This document shows, piece after piece, positions 37,853 through 48,177 of a DNA stretch of 64,000 nt. The stretch lies in the NCBI RefSeq assembly GCF_024124545.1, contig NZ_JAMXSF010000011.1:62001-126000 (forward strand), in the 5' to 3' direction. The translations under genes were made by a program, and so were the position numbers. Under the pieces are notes generated by a model that had not been told where the DNA came from, searched no databases, and was given only the letters and a program-made list of their open reading frames with translations. Position 1 is the first letter of the stretch; the number at the start of each line of letters is the position of its first letter. The DNA is from Pseudoalteromonas sp. XMcav2-N. Lineage in GTDB: Bacteria; Pseudomonadota; Gammaproteobacteria; Enterobacterales; Alteromonadaceae.

Positions 37853-37869
37853 AATTGGTATGACCAAGG
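37853..37869. promoter_or_regulatory. PdhR-like operator palindrome 2
   Basis: AATTGGTATGACCAAGG keeps the TTGGTnnnACCAA core with one weaker flank. It is about 120 bases upstream of the YcxB-like gene and 173 bases from palindrome 1. Confidence 0.5.
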
Positions 37870-37987
37870 AAGGCATTTCTTTAGACTGTTAACAATTACC
37901 AAGCGAGGTAATCCGCAGTTTACGTAAGTCGCTCACGCAGGCGAATTAGAGGTATAATGGGAGGATGAGATAACTGGAGTTGTGTTT

Positions 37988-38458
37988 GTGTTTCACTGCG
38001 AATTTACACTGGATAAAAATTACTTTCGTGAATGTTTCGATCAATCATTGCCTTACAGCAACGTAAGCAAGCCCAAGTACGCTCTGGTCGCGTTCTTGTT
38101 CATTCTTGGCTGCGTTTCAATTTATGGCCTCAACAACGCATATTTAGGTAACTTTTTGATTTTGCTAGCCGTTTTAGAGTGCATTGCACACTATTATCGA
38201 CGCCCCTGGTGGGTAGCAAGGCAAATGGTTACCCGTGCCAGTGGCAGTAAAATAACACTGGAAATTGATGAGCAGGGGATCACAGCAACCAACCCTTATA
38301 AGTCATATCAGATACGTTGGGCGGATGTGAATGAGATCGCGGAAACGGAATTAGGTGTGGTTCTAGTACGAGCAGGTACAAATCAATACATCTCAAAAAA
38401 AGCCCTGTCCAGCGACGCACTAAATTTTATTCTGAGCAAAAAAAATAGCCACGAATGA
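37988..38458 (+). CDS. YcxB-like membrane protein
   Basis: Two adjacent membrane helices lie near residues 30-70 (YALVAFLFILGCVSIYGL and NFLILLAVLECIAHYY), followed by a PH-like C-terminal domain with KITLEIDEQGI and YQIRWADVNEI. This is the YcxB layout; the function is unknown. GTG at 37988 is chosen because GGAG lies eight bases upstream; an earlier GTG at 37982 is only two bases from it. The product has 156 residues. A TATAAT at 37953-37958 may be its -10 box. The terminator stem spans the stop codon. Confidence 0.75.
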   Translation: MFHCEFTLDKNYFRECFDQSLPYSNVSKPKYALVAFLFILGCVSIYGLNNAYLGNFLILLAVLECIAHYYRRPWWVARQMVTRASGSKITLEIDEQGITATNPYKSYQIRWADVNEIAETELGVVLVRAGTNQYISKKALSSDALNFILSKKNSHE

Positions 38459-38471
38459 GTGGCTACTTTCT
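38446..38471 (+). terminator. terminator spanning the YcxB-like stop codon
   Basis: TAGCCAC (38446-38452) and GTGGCTA (38459-38465) form the stem, and the TGA stop lies in the loop. A short CTTTCTC tract follows. Confidence 0.6.
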
Positions 38472-38510
38472 CGAATTCTACCGGGCATGGACGCCGGGAG
38501 TGGCCGTGTC

Positions 38511-38702
38511 TTACATATTACCCGTTGTTGGGTTAGACTTTTCAGCCTGAATACGCATGTAGATCTCTTCACGGTGTACAGAAACATCTTTAGGGGCGTT
38601 AACGCCAATACGAACTTGATTTCCTTTAACACCTAATACGGTTACAGTTACTTCATCACCTATCATTAGAGTTTCGCCTACACGGCGAGTTAGAATTAGC
38701 AT
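38511..38702 (-). CDS. csrA: carbon storage regulator CsrA
   Basis: The protein has 63 residues, starting [20 protein letters not shown] and with [16 protein letters not shown], matching E. coli CsrA almost residue for residue. It is a dimeric RNA-binding protein that blocks or activates translation at GGA motifs. AGGAG lies about nine bases before the ATG. It follows lysC on the same strand as in many gammaproteobacteria, with 90 bases between, so it probably also has its own promoter. Confidence 0.97.
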   Translation of the reverse strand: MLILTRRVGETLMIGDEVTVTVLGVKGNQVRIGVNAPKDVSVHREEIYMRIQAEKSNPTTGNM

Positions 38703-38792
38703 TCTCTTGCTCCTGTTATTCCAAAATTTAAAAGATTCCGCGTCTTGTTCATTTTAATGAAAAGTTTCCGTAAAAGTAAGCAAAATTATTGC

Positions 38793-40013
38793 TTAATCGT
38801 CACTTTCCAGCTTAAAAGCGTCATGCAGAGCACGCACTGCTAACTCAAGATATCGCTCATCGATTAATACTGAAATCTTTATTTCTGAGGTTGCAACTAA
38901 CAAGGGTGAAATATTCTCTGCCGCCAGCGCAGAAAAGAATGTTCCGACATTCGCTGAATGCGATTTTAACCCCATCCCTACCGCTGATATTTTTGCAACC
39001 GCTGAGTTACTGACGATTTCAACTGCCCCAAACGTATGCTGATGCGTCTTGAGCACATCCAGCGCCTGCAGATGATCATTGCTATGCACAGTTAAAGCAT
39101 AGTCTATTTTGCCAGTCTGTTGATTCATTTGACTGATCATGTCTACTTCTATGGCATATTCACCAAAGAGTGACAAGATTGCAGCCAAGGTTGCAGGGCT
39201 CTCAGGTACCTGTCTGACTATCAGTAGACACTCATCTTTCTGATGGGCAATCCCTGATACCACCTTATTATTCATGGGGTTGTCCTCGTAGTTTATCAAG
39301 GTCCCGGCATCTGGCTTAAAGGTAGATAAAACCCGCAATGGTAATTTATAACGCCCCGCGGCCTCAACTGAGCGTATCTGCAACACCTTAGCACCTAAAC
39401 TCGCCAACTCCAGCATCTCCTCAAAAGTGACCTGAGTCATACGGCGAGCTTTGGGTTCGATACGGGGATCACAGGTGTAGACACCATCCACATCAGTGTA
39501 GATCTGACACTCATCTGCACCAAGTGCGGCTGCTACTTCGACCGCACTGGTATCCGTTCCGCCCCGGCCCAGGGTGGTAATATTACCTTCCTGATCACGC
39601 CCCTGAAAACCAGCAATGATACTGATATGATGCTGCTCCAGCTCTTGACGCAGGCGAGCCGTTTCAATATGTGTGATACGCGCCCGGCCAAACATGTTGT
39701 CAGTGTAGATACCGACCTGTTCAGCCAGCATACTGATCGCGGAGTGGCCACGTTTGATAATGGCCATCGCCAGCAAAGCAATGGACACCTGCTCACCCGT
39801 AGTAAGCAGAACGTCGAGCTCTCTGGGATTGGGCTGTGTATCTATCTGTTTGGCAAGCTCAATCAAACGATTGGTTTCACCAGACATCGCCGACAGCACC
39901 ACCACAACTTGATGGCCAGCCTGTCGGGTTCTGACGACCAAGTCGGCGACCGCTTCGATGCGGTCAATAGACCCCACCGAAGTGCCACCAAATTTTTGAA
40001 CAATGAGCGCCAC
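38793..40013 (-). CDS. lysC: aspartate kinase, monofunctional
   Basis: The protein has 406 residues. VQKFGGTSVGS is the kinase motif, GRGGTDTSAVEVAAALGADEC and TDVDGVYTCDPR complete the active site, and two ACT domains at the C-terminus bind lysine or threonine for feedback control. The start is GTG at 40013, three bases after the alaS stop, and its ribosome site must lie in the end of alaS. No lysine riboswitch is possible in such a gap. It forms the alaS-lysC-csrA arrangement. Confidence 0.95.
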   Translation of the reverse strand: MALIVQKFGGTSVGSIDRIEAVADLVVRTRQAGHQVVVVLSAMSGETNRLIELAKQIDTQPNPRELDVLLTTGEQVSIALLAMAIIKRGHSAISMLAEQVGIYTDNMFGRARITHIETARLRQELEQHHISIIAGFQGRDQEGNITTLGRGGTDTSAVEVAAALGADECQIYTDVDGVYTCDPRIEPKARRMTQVTFEEMLELASLGAKVLQIRSVEAAGRYKLPLRVLSTFKPDAGTLINYEDNPMNNKVVSGIAHQKDECLLIVRQVPESPATLAAILSLFGEYAIEVDMISQMNQQTGKIDYALTVHSNDHLQALDVLKTHQHTFGAVEIVSNSAVAKISAVGMGLKSHSANVGTFFSALAAENISPLLVATSEIKISVLIDERYLELAVRALHDAFKLESDD

Positions 40014-40016
40014 GTG

Positions 40017-42620
40017 TTATTGCGTTTTCTCAGTCAACCACGCAGAGACACTGGCCAGAGCCGCATCCAGGTTGTGCGGTTCAGACCCTCCCGCCTGAGC
40101 CATATCAGGACGACCACCGCCTTTACCACCAACCTGAGCAGCCATATGATTAACCAGCTCACCCGCTTTTACACGGCCGACTAAGTCTTTGGTCACGCCC
40201 GCAATCAAGCTGACTTTATCACCATTGGCTACGCCCAGCGCAATAACCCCTGAGCCCATCTTGTTTTTCAGGTCGTCAACCATGCCACGCAGTGCTTTTG
40301 ACTCAGTACCAGCCACATTAGCGATCAACACTTTGATACCATTGATTTCAATTGCAGATTCAAGCAAAGATGCACCCGCAGCACTGGCCAGCTTGTCATT
40401 TAGCTGAGACACCTGCTTCTCCAGGCCCTTGGCTTTCTCGATCAGAGCTGAGACTTTATCCAGTGCGCTGCTATTATCGCCTTTCACTAACGCCGCAATC
40501 TCTGCCAGGGTTTGTTCCTGATTGGCCACATAATTAATGGCTTCAGCACCTGTTACCGCTTCGATACGGCGTACACCGGCAGCAATACCGCCTTCAGACA
40601 CAATTTTGAACAAGCCAATGTCACCGGCGCGTGATACGTGTGTACCACCACACAGTTCGATAGAGTAATCGCCAATCGATACTACGCGCACTTCGTCGTC
40701 GTATTTTTCGCCAAACAGTGCCATGGCACCCTTTTCTTTGGCCGCATCTATGTCCATTAACTCAGTATTGAGTGCGAAGTTGGTACGGATCTGGGCATTG
40801 ACGGTATCTTCAATCTCACGCAGTTGGGCTTTGCTCACCCCTTCGAAGTGAGAAAAGTCAAAACGCAGCTTGTCTGCCATGACCAAAGAGCCTTTTTGAG
40901 CAACATGCTCGCCCAGCGCCTGACGCAGCGCTTCGTGTAAAATATGTGTCGCAGTGTGGTTTTTCTTAATGTCTTCACGACGCGCGGCATCCACCTGCGC
41001 ATCCGCTTTGTCATTGACGCCGATGCGACCTGTCACCTGACCATGGTGCGCAATGGCATTACCCAGCTTTTGCGTGTCTGTAACAACAAACTCACCCGCT
41101 GCAACTTTCAGGTTACCTGTATCACCAACCTGACCACCTGATTCGGCGTAAAACGGCGTGCGGTCCAGTACCACAATACCCGTTTCACCGTCTTCAAGTA
41201 CTGAAACAGGCTGACCTTCTTTGAACAACTCCACCACAGTACCGGTGTAGTGAGTGGCATCATAGCCCTTAAAGTCTGACGATTTTTCAGATTTCAGCTG
41301 CTCGTTGTAGTCGGCACCAAATTTACCGGCCTGCTGAGCCATTTTACGCTGAGTTTCCATGCAGTCTTTAAAGCCGCGCTCATCGATAGTCATAAAGCGC
41401 TCACGGGCTACATCGGCGGTCAAATCCGCCGGGAAACCATAGGTATCATAGAGCTTAAACACCACATCACCCGGGATCACGTCACCTTCCAGAGACGCCA
41501 GGTGCTCTTCCAGGATAGCCAGACCACGGTCTAATGTCTTGCCAAACTGCTCTTCTTCAATACGCAGGACTTTTTCAATAATGGCACCTTGCTTGACCAG
41601 CTCAGGGTAAGCGTCACCCATCTGCTCACTCAGTGCACTGACCAACTGATAGAAGAATGCGCCTTTGGCACCCAGCTTGTTACCGTGACGTACTGCACGG
41701 CGAATAATACGACGCAATACATAACCGCGCCCTTCATTAGATGGCATCACACCGTCTGCAATCAAAAAGGCACAAGAGCGAATATGGTCAGCAATCACTC
41801 GCAGCGACTTATCTTCAAGGTCCTGTGCACCTGTGACCTTGGCAGCGGCAGCAATCAATGCCTGGAACAGGTCAATTTCATAGTTGGAGTGCACGCCCTG
41901 CATGATTGCAGAAATACGCTCAAGGCCCATGCCTGTGTCAACCGATTGCTTAGGCAGTGGCTCCATCGTGCCATCGGCATGACGGTTATACTGCATAAAT
42001 ACCAGGTTCCAGATCTCAATAAAGCGGTCGCCGTCTTCTTCCGGTGAGCCCGGAGGTCCGCCCCAGATCTCTTCGCCATGGTCAAAAAAGATTTCAGAAC
42101 AAGGACCACAAGGGCCTGTGTCACCCATCGACCAGAAGTTGTCCGATGTCGCGATACGAATGATCTTATCTTCCGGAACCCCCATCTCTTTCGCCCAGAT
42201 GTCGTACGCTTCCTGGTCTTCATGATAAACAGTCACCAGCAGCTTTTCTTTGGGAAGCTTGATTTCTTCTGTCAAAAACTCCCAGGCAAAACGAATGGCG
42301 TCTTTTTTAAAGTAATCACCGAAGCTAAAATTACCCAGCATTTCGAAAAAGGTATGGTGACGCGCGGTATAACCCACATTTTCCAGGTCGTTATGTTTAC
42401 CACCTGCACGCACACAGCGCTGTGAGCTGGTCGCTCGGTTATAAGGACGTTTTTCACCGCCTAAAAACACATCTTTAAACTGCACCATTCCGGCATTGGT
42501 AAATAACAACGTGGCGTCATTACCCGGGATCAGTGAACTTGAAGGCACCACCTGGTGTTGTTGTTTGGCAAAGTAGTCGAGAAAGCTCTGCCTTATCTGT
42601 GCGGTCGTCATCTGCTGCAT
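40017..42620 (-). CDS. alaS: alanyl-tRNA synthetase
   Basis: From ATG 42620 the protein has 867 residues, the usual length. [14 protein letters not shown] begins the aminoacylation domain, with [19 protein letters not shown] and [16 protein letters not shown]; the editing domain has [12 protein letters not shown] and the zinc motif [13 protein letters not shown]; the C-terminal part has [15 protein letters not shown]. It charges tRNA-Ala in the cytoplasm. The frame is open upstream to 42659, but AAGGG before 42620 decides the start; MTTAQ at 42611 is a weaker alternative. Confidence 0.97.
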   Translation of the reverse strand: MQQMTTAQIRQSFLDYFAKQQHQVVPSSSLIPGNDATLLFTNAGMVQFKDVFLGGEKRPYNRATSSQRCVRAGGKHNDLENVGYTARHHTFFEMLGNFSFGDYFKKDAIRFAWEFLTEEIKLPKEKLLVTVYHEDQEAYDIWAKEMGVPEDKIIRIATSDNFWSMGDTGPCGPCSEIFFDHGEEIWGGPPGSPEEDGDRFIEIWNLVFMQYNRHADGTMEPLPKQSVDTGMGLERISAIMQGVHSNYEIDLFQALIAAAAKVTGAQDLEDKSLRVIADHIRSCAFLIADGVMPSNEGRGYVLRRIIRRAVRHGNKLGAKGAFFYQLVSALSEQMGDAYPELVKQGAIIEKVLRIEEEQFGKTLDRGLAILEEHLASLEGDVIPGDVVFKLYDTYGFPADLTADVARERFMTIDERGFKDCMETQRKMAQQAGKFGADYNEQLKSEKSSDFKGYDATHYTGTVVELFKEGQPVSVLEDGETGIVVLDRTPFYAESGGQVGDTGNLKVAAGEFVVTDTQKLGNAIAHHGQVTGRIGVNDKADAQVDAARREDIKKNHTATHILHEALRQALGEHVAQKGSLVMADKLRFDFSHFEGVSKAQLREIEDTVNAQIRTNFALNTELMDIDAAKEKGAMALFGEKYDDEVRVVSIGDYSIELCGGTHVSRAGDIGLFKIVSEGGIAAGVRRIEAVTGAEAINYVANQEQTLAEIAALVKGDNSSALDKVSALIEKAKGLEKQVSQLNDKLASAAGASLLESAIEINGIKVLIANVAGTESKALRGMVDDLKNKMGSGVIALGVANGDKVSLIAGVTKDLVGRVKAGELVNHMAAQVGGKGGGRPDMAQAGGSEPHNLDAALASVSAWLTEKTQ

Positions 42621-42658
42621 GTGCTCATTACCCTTTTTTGCTGCTCTAGTGACAGACA

Positions 42659-43129
42659 CTACTCACTCTGTGAGTGTGTCTCAATAGCATAATCTATTTC
42701 GTCATAACGGAATCCGCGCGACATCATGTAGCGAATTCGTTTTGACTTTTCTTTGTAATCCAATTGATTTGTCGACCGGCTATATTTTTTTTCGTAGGCG
42801 CGTAATGCCACACTAAACCAGTCGACTTCTTGTTCTTCTATTAAGTGTTGTAAATAGGATTTATCGACACCTTTACGCTGTGCATCCATCATAACACGTT
42901 TTTCGCCCAACCCTTTGGCAACTTGCTGTGACAAAAAGCTGGCACTGTAGCGTTTATCATCGAGATAGCCCAACGACTCCAGCCAATCAAGCAGACGCGT
43001 AATATACGTCTCTTCAGCGTCTTTTGCCCGTAACTTTTGGGCCAGTAACTGACGTGAGTATTCCTGTCGGGATAACAACCAAAGTGCGTAATTCTTTAGC
43101 TTCTTTTCATGTTCCTGCTTTTCATCCAT
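42659..43129 (-). CDS. recX: RecA regulator RecX
   Basis: The protein has 156 residues with three-helix repeats; [30 protein letters not shown] and [11 protein letters not shown] are characteristic. RecX inhibits RecA filament growth. Unusually, recA is not upstream; instead the start overlaps the stop of a membrane-protein gene by one base (TGATG), which implies translational coupling. Confidence 0.93.
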   Translation of the reverse strand: MDEKQEHEKKLKNYALWLLSRQEYSRQLLAQKLRAKDAEETYITRLLDWLESLGYLDDKRYSASFLSQQVAKGLGEKRVMMDAQRKGVDKSYLQHLIEEQEVDWFSVALRAYEKKYSRSTNQLDYKEKSKRIRYMMSRGFRYDEIDYAIETHSQSE

Positions 43130-43929
43130 CAGGCATCAAACCGGCCACTTTGTGTTTGTGACTGTGACGATGCATCATCAGTGGGAGCGGGTGGTTCCGA
43201 AGTGGAGACAATCGCCTGAAATGACACAAAAAAGCCAATGTAAGCAATCGGCATCACGACAATCAGCGGCACTAAAGACATGGGAATGCACAATAGCATG
43301 AGCATGGCAACCAAAGCACCAAACACCGTCAGTGGCGCCATATTACGATAAAACACGGTTAATGACTGCTTCATGGCCTGAATAATGCTCACTTCTCCCC
43401 GGAAGAAAACAAGAGGCAACGCATAGGCAAACGCCATCATAGCAACCGATTGCACCACGACGAAAATAGCCACATCCGCAAATGTTATCTGAGCAAGTAC
43501 TTGCGCAAACACATCAGCCTGCTCGCTCTGTTCATCAACGCTTTGTAGCATTTCCAGTGCAGGGCCAAATAATACACTCAGTAAGGCGCTCAAAAGCAGT
43601 GCCATGCCCATTTGGTACAAGCCGAATCGAAACAGATTCAGTCGCCGGCCTTTCGTAGAAAACGGAGCCAATATATCGGCCAGCGTAATGACCTGACCCT
43701 GCTGTTTTTTCACCACGGCCAGATAAAAGCCGGCAGTGAGAAACGGCGATGCTAAGACTGCAACCAGTTGCAACGGTGGAAAGACAAATGGCACCAGGCT
43801 CACAACAACCATGAGCAGGTGCATCATTACAAAAGTAACAGGTTGGGATTTGAAAATAATCCATCCGGCTTTAAGCCATTGCAAACCAAACCCTGCGGTA
43901 AACGTTTTAAATTCTGTTGGCATATTCAT
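43129..43929 (-). CDS. BPSS1780-like integral membrane protein
   Basis: Starting at ATG 43929 the protein has 266 residues and about six membrane segments. GLQWLKAGWIIFKSQPVTFVMMHLLM near the N-terminus, in which a WLKxGW element precedes the first helix, resembles the BPSS1780 family of conserved membrane proteins. The C-terminal 20 residues are polar. The start is uncertain: ATG 43929 and 43923 are both possible and no clear ribosome site is seen. It overlaps recX by one base. Function unknown. Confidence 0.75.
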   Translation of the reverse strand: MNMPTEFKTFTAGFGLQWLKAGWIIFKSQPVTFVMMHLLMVVVSLVPFVFPPLQLVAVLASPFLTAGFYLAVVKKQQGQVITLADILAPFSTKGRRLNLFRFGLYQMGMALLLSALLSVLFGPALEMLQSVDEQSEQADVFAQVLAQITFADVAIFVVVQSVAMMAFAYALPLVFFRGEVSIIQAMKQSLTVFYRNMAPLTVFGALVAMLMLLCIPMSLVPLIVVMPIAYIGFFVSFQAIVSTSEPPAPTDDASSQSQTQSGRFDA

Positions 43930-44075
43930 CAATTCGTTGTGAAACAAGTCGATTATACTGGGTCATAGAGGGACTTAAAAGCTCAGACTGGGGAAATTTC
44001 AACTCCTTGCCGACAGGCGAGTGAGCCGACACTGGTCAAACGGACAATTCGACCGGCCAGTGTCATAGCACAGAC

Positions 44076-44708
44076 CTACATTTCATCCTGTTTCTTGATC
44101 TTTTTTATATCAAGCATGTGCGACCCATGTTTAACCTTAGTTTCCAGATAGTTGCGATTCCCGGCAACACCCACTTTGACATGGGCATGGGTGCCCACAA
44201 CTTCTTCAACCTGGATCCCTGCCTCTCTTAGCGCATTGAGCTTACGGGGGTTATTTGTCATCAGACGAACATGATCCAAACCCAAAGCCTGTAGCATCAG
44301 AACTGCATCCGAAAAGTCCCGTAAATCATCAGCAAATCCAAGGTGGTTGTTAGCTTCATAGGTATTCATGCCCTGTGACTGCAAAACATAGGCATCAATC
44401 TTGTTATACAGACCAATCCCTCTGCCTTCCTGGCGCAAGTACAGCAAAACACCTCCCTGCTGGTGCATAGCTTCAATACTCTCGTTTAGCTGCTCGCCAC
44501 AATCACATCGTGATGAATGAAATACATCACCAGTCAGACACTCAGAGTGCATTCTGATCAGCGGTACTGGCTGCTCGCTGTCGGCACGATTAAACACCAG
44601 GGCAACATGCTCCTGGCCATCTTTTAACCCTTCAAATGAGACGATTTCTGCGGGGATATGACTACGCTGCCCAACATTCAGCTCAACTCTTGCTCTTACT
44701 TGTGCCAC
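44076..44708 (-). CDS. ribA: GTP cyclohydrolase II
   Basis: The protein has 210 residues. The zinc site is formed by Cys in [37 protein letters not shown] and the GTP-binding NPRKL follow. It opens GTP to start riboflavin synthesis. It is the monofunctional form without a RibB domain. No FMN riboswitch is seen upstream; it seems monocistronic. Confidence 0.96.
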   Translation of the reverse strand: MAQVRARVELNVGQRSHIPAEIVSFEGLKDGQEHVALVFNRADSEQPVPLIRMHSECLTGDVFHSSRCDCGEQLNESIEAMHQQGGVLLYLRQEGRGIGLYNKIDAYVLQSQGMNTYEANNHLGFADDLRDFSDAVLMLQALGLDHVRLMTNNPRKLNALREAGIQVEEVVGTHAHVKVGVAGNRNYLETKVKHGSHMLDIKKIKKQDEM

Positions 44709-44908
44709 GACTACAAAATACCTAATTGCAAAGATGTGATAATATCACAAAAAATACTATAACTGACTATATGGTGGCAAAGCCACCCACTTACAAGTCC
44801 TCAGACTAAATACTGGCAAATACACCGAACAACGCTAGGCTATTAAGAACTGCTCAGTGTCGCTCGCACTAGTGCATTTCTACTGAAATAATATCTTAAT
44901 GGTAACTG

Positions 44909-46138
44909 ATGCGCTCGAAAATTGTGATGTTTTTATACTTGGTCTGGGGCCTCTCAATACCGGCTCTGGCTAATGACGTCAAAGTGGATGGTTTTGCCAC
45001 CCTGGATATCAACATCAGCAACTCTCAAACTGCGGGGATCAGACACGTGATCTCTCAACCAGACGCTAGTTATCTGGGCGAACCCAGCTTGGCGAACTCT
45101 TCTATTGGGGTACAACTCGAATGGCAATCTTCTTCGCAACTACAATGGGTTGCACAGACTGTATTAAAAGAGCGTAAAGAGTACAAACTTGATTACCTCA
45201 TTCAAATGGCCTTTGCTCGTTATACCTTGACGCCTAACTGGCAGCTGCGTATTGGCCGGACAGGCCTTGAGCTGTATATGATGACGGAATTTCGGGATAT
45301 TGGTTATGCCTTCAATTACGGCCACCCTCCGACCGAGTTTTATGCGGTGGTTCCGCACCAAAACATGGACGGCATAGACATTACCTACACTTACCCTCTT
45401 GAGGAAAGTGTCCTGTCTTACAAGTTCTTTAGCGGAAAATCGAGCGCACCGATAATCAGCGACGATGACTTTATGTGGGATGTAGAATTAGACTCTATTT
45501 ATGGCTTAAGCCTGTCTGCGCAAACTGAAAATTGGTTGTTGCGCACCAACTACACCACAACCAAAGCCGGTAATACCAATGAACAACAGAAGCTATTGCT
45601 AAATGCGTTACAGCAAATACCACAAGCGATCTGGCCAACACGACAGGCATTAATTGACTCTCTCCAGATTAAAGGGAAGCGATTTAATTACTTTACACTC
45701 GGTGCCAAGTACGACGATAGCCATTGGATAATGCAAAGTGAGATCTCTTATATCGATTCAGACTCTGAGGTACTCAACCACCTGAAAGCCGGCTATATCA
45801 GCGTCGGTATGCACATCGATGACGACACCTGGCTGATGACATTAAGCGCAGCAAAATCAAATAATCGCATTGATCCTGGGCCTTTGCTCACCACGCCTCA
45901 ACTCACCAGCTTGTATCAAGGCGTGATCAGGCATACCAACTTCTATTTGATAGACCAGCATACCTGGTCTGTCAGTTGGCGCCGTAGTTTAACGTCGACG
46001 CTGGCTGCGAAAATTCAGCTGGACCATACCCAAGTAGAGCAACTGCCATCCGCATTCTATCTTCATAAAGAGTTATCTTCTGTAAACCATGACAACGACT
46101 TTCAGTCTCTGGGACTGAGTCTGAATTGGGTGTTCTGA
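44909..46138 (+). CDS. outer-membrane beta-barrel porin-like protein
   Basis: The protein has 409 residues, with a signal peptide ending near ALANDVK. The rest is rich in alternating polar/hydrophobic strands, with aromatic residues at strand ends (FARYTLTPNWQLRIGRTG, YTYPLEESVLSYKFFSG) and a C-terminal SLGLSLNWVF ending in Phe, the outer-membrane barrel signature. It should be a porin; the substrate is unknown. Its TGA stop shares one base with the ATG of the PstS-like gene, so the two and the following cyclase gene form an operon. Confidence 0.82.
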   Translation: MRSKIVMFLYLVWGLSIPALANDVKVDGFATLDINISNSQTAGIRHVISQPDASYLGEPSLANSSIGVQLEWQSSSQLQWVAQTVLKERKEYKLDYLIQMAFARYTLTPNWQLRIGRTGLELYMMTEFRDIGYAFNYGHPPTEFYAVVPHQNMDGIDITYTYPLEESVLSYKFFSGKSSAPIISDDDFMWDVELDSIYGLSLSAQTENWLLRTNYTTTKAGNTNEQQKLLLNALQQIPQAIWPTRQALIDSLQIKGKRFNYFTLGAKYDDSHWIMQSEISYIDSDSEVLNHLKAGYISVGMHIDDDTWLMTLSAAKSNNRIDPGPLLTTPQLTSLYQGVIRHTNFYLIDQHTWSVSWRRSLTSTLAAKIQLDHTQVEQLPSAFYLHKELSSVNHDNDFQSLGLSLNWVF

Positions 46139-46572
46139 TGCAGCTCTGGACACTCGTGCGTTTTGCTTTATGCGTGTTGTTGATTACCTGTACAGCAAAA
46201 GCCGCCGACTCGCTGGTAGTCATTGTACATCGTGATAATCCCAATCAACAGCTGTCTGACTATCAGTTAATTGACCTATATATGGGTAAATACACCGCTT
46301 TCCCGGATGGCACATTAGCCACCGTACTGGATTATGATCAGGGCCATCCGTTACGTGCAAAATTTCTCACTACACTAACGGGCCGCCCGATGAGCCAAAT
46401 CAACGCATATTGGTCACAGGTAAAATTTAGTGGTAAAGCCTCTTTTCCACAGGCGTATCAGTCAATCGAGGCTATACTTGAAGAGGTCGCATCTACACCA
46501 GATGCAATAGGTTATGTGCCCGAGGCGGCACTAACAGAGGACGTTAAAGTGGTGTATCGTTTTGTTCAATAA
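46138..46572 (+). CDS. short PstS-like periplasmic binding protein
   Basis: The protein has 144 residues. A signal peptide ends near AKAADS, then LVVIVHRDNPNQQLSDYQLIDLYMGKYTAFPDG resembles the substrate-binding proteins of phosphate transport (PstS), but the protein is only half their length and has one lobe. ATG 46138 overlaps the porin stop, and its end overlaps the start of the diguanylate cyclase gene by 11 bases. No transport genes are near. It probably serves as a periplasmic sensor part for the cyclase, an inference from the operon. Confidence 0.78.
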   Translation: MQLWTLVRFALCVLLITCTAKAADSLVVIVHRDNPNQQLSDYQLIDLYMGKYTAFPDGTLATVLDYDQGHPLRAKFLTTLTGRPMSQINAYWSQVKFSGKASFPQAYQSIEAILEEVASTPDAIGYVPEAALTEDVKVVYRFVQ

Positions 46573-48121
46573 ACACAGTTTGATCACACGGCTGACCCTT
46601 TTACTGAGTCTGATGACACTGCTCTTCAGTGTGATCTATGCCAAGCTGTATTATCGACATGTCTTTGAAGAAGAACTAGCCCGATCGAGTGGCATTGTTT
46701 TGCAGATTGGCAAAACAGTGTCTTCCACCGCATCTATCGCCGCCTATCTGGAAGACAAAGATTTAGCCACTGAAGTCGTTAATGGTTTGGTCAGCAACGA
46801 TATTATTTTATCTGCAGCTCTGGTCAGTAAAGACACCTTGCTGGCTAAGAGTATATTGCACAGTGGTCCTGGTAGTATCCAGATTAACCTCGTTAATCCC
46901 TTCTTCTTGTCTGAAAACATTGGCACCATACATATTGCTCCTAACACACAGATCATTGAGCAAAATGCTCGCAACATTGCATTAGGAGGCGTCAGAACCA
47001 TGCTCGTGGTGATCTTGCCTATCATCCTCTTACTAACAGCCCTGGTATACTGGCAGGTCACCCGACCTCTGAATCACCTTGGCAAGCAACTGGCAAGGAT
47101 CCTGCCCGGTAGCGCACAGCGCCTGCAGGTCGATAAACACGCTTGTCACAATGAGATTGGCCGTATTGAACTAGGCATTAATGCCCTGCTGGATAAAGCA
47201 GAAACCCTGTTTGAGCAGGAGCGAAGTCTGAGGGCAGAAGTCGTCGAGCTAGAGAAACGCTTCAGACTGATGTTTGAACAGTCTTCCTCTCCCACCTTGT
47301 TAGTCAAAGATGAGGGGGATATTTTGTTAATTAACGACGCAGCCAAAGATTTACTGGTGGGCATGGGTGTCGATGTAGACGAGCGTTTTCCGGAAAATCT
47401 GGGCCTGTATTGTAAAACACCAGATATCCTGTATACCTTCACCGAAAACAGTATCAAGCAAAAACAGGTAATGCAGTCTGAATTTGAGTTTATTAATCCA
47501 CTCACTCAGTCCACTGTCTGGCTAAGCATTATTATGCTCAATACCCTTAGCGACGGTAAGTGGTATTTTCAGGTATTTCTTGCCGACATTACCTTGCGTA
47601 AAACCATGCTGAACCAGCTCAACAAGCGTGCTCAGCGGGATAGTCTGACGGGGCTTTATAACCGTTACGGCGCAGAGCTCTTGCTACTGGACTGGATAGA
47701 CAATCAGTACACCTTTAGCCTGATGTTGATCGACCTGGATAAGTTTAAGCCCATCAACGACGTTTACGGTCATAATGCTGGAGACGCACTGCTCAAGCAC
47801 ATAGCCAGCCAGCTATCTGGCACTATGGATTCAACCGACCTGGTATGCCGCTGGGGAGGCGATGAATTTTTGGTAGCTCGGTTGGACATTACGCAGCAAG
47901 AGCTCACTCGTTTGGCCCAGACCCTGCTCGAATCAATTAATCAGCCTATGTCCTTTGAATACCGCGATGGGCAAACAGAACTGGCTGTGGGTGCCAGTAT
48001 CGGCATAGCGCATTTTCCTCAGCATGCGGAAAATCTGAAAGGCCTGGTGGAGTGTGCCGATGTCGCCATGTACAGCATCAAAAAAACCTCAAGGAACAAC
48101 TTCACTTTCTATTCCAGCTAA
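46562..48121 (+). CDS. membrane diguanylate cyclase with HAMP and PAS domains
   Basis: The protein has about 519 residues. A membrane segment near 8-26 and one near 145-165 flank a periplasmic region; a HAMP domain follows, then a PAS-like domain (MFEQSSSPTLLVKDEGDILLIND) and a GGDEF domain with RDSLTGLYNRYG and CRWGGDEF. The cyclase motif is intact, but the product-inhibition motif RxxD just before it is absent. It should make c-di-GMP. The start is taken as TTG 46562, overlapping the PstS-like gene; a later TTG at 46580 is possible. As the third gene of the operon it probably receives a signal from the two periplasmic/outer-membrane partners. Confidence 0.88.
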   Translation: MFNKHSLITRLTLLLSLMTLLFSVIYAKLYYRHVFEEELARSSGIVLQIGKTVSSTASIAAYLEDKDLATEVVNGLVSNDIILSAALVSKDTLLAKSILHSGPGSIQINLVNPFFLSENIGTIHIAPNTQIIEQNARNIALGGVRTMLVVILPIILLLTALVYWQVTRPLNHLGKQLARILPGSAQRLQVDKHACHNEIGRIELGINALLDKAETLFEQERSLRAEVVELEKRFRLMFEQSSSPTLLVKDEGDILLINDAAKDLLVGMGVDVDERFPENLGLYCKTPDILYTFTENSIKQKQVMQSEFEFINPLTQSTVWLSIIMLNTLSDGKWYFQVFLADITLRKTMLNQLNKRAQRDSLTGLYNRYGAELLLLDWIDNQYTFSLMLIDLDKFKPINDVYGHNAGDALLKHIASQLSGTMDSTDLVCRWGGDEFLVARLDITQQELTRLAQTLLESINQPMSFEYRDGQTELAVGASIGIAHFPQHAENLKGLVECADVAMYSIKKTSRNNFTFYSS

Positions 48122-48177
48122 AGACCTTGTGTCATACTTGCGCCGCTAAAATGCTTTTCTGCCTGCCCTCATATAGG

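Noticed and set aside
40014-40016. Lysine riboswitch for lysC
   Set aside because: Only three bases separate lysC from alaS; there is no leader RNA.
44709-44908. FMN riboswitch for ribA
   Set aside because: The upstream 200 bases do not show the conserved RFN-element helices.
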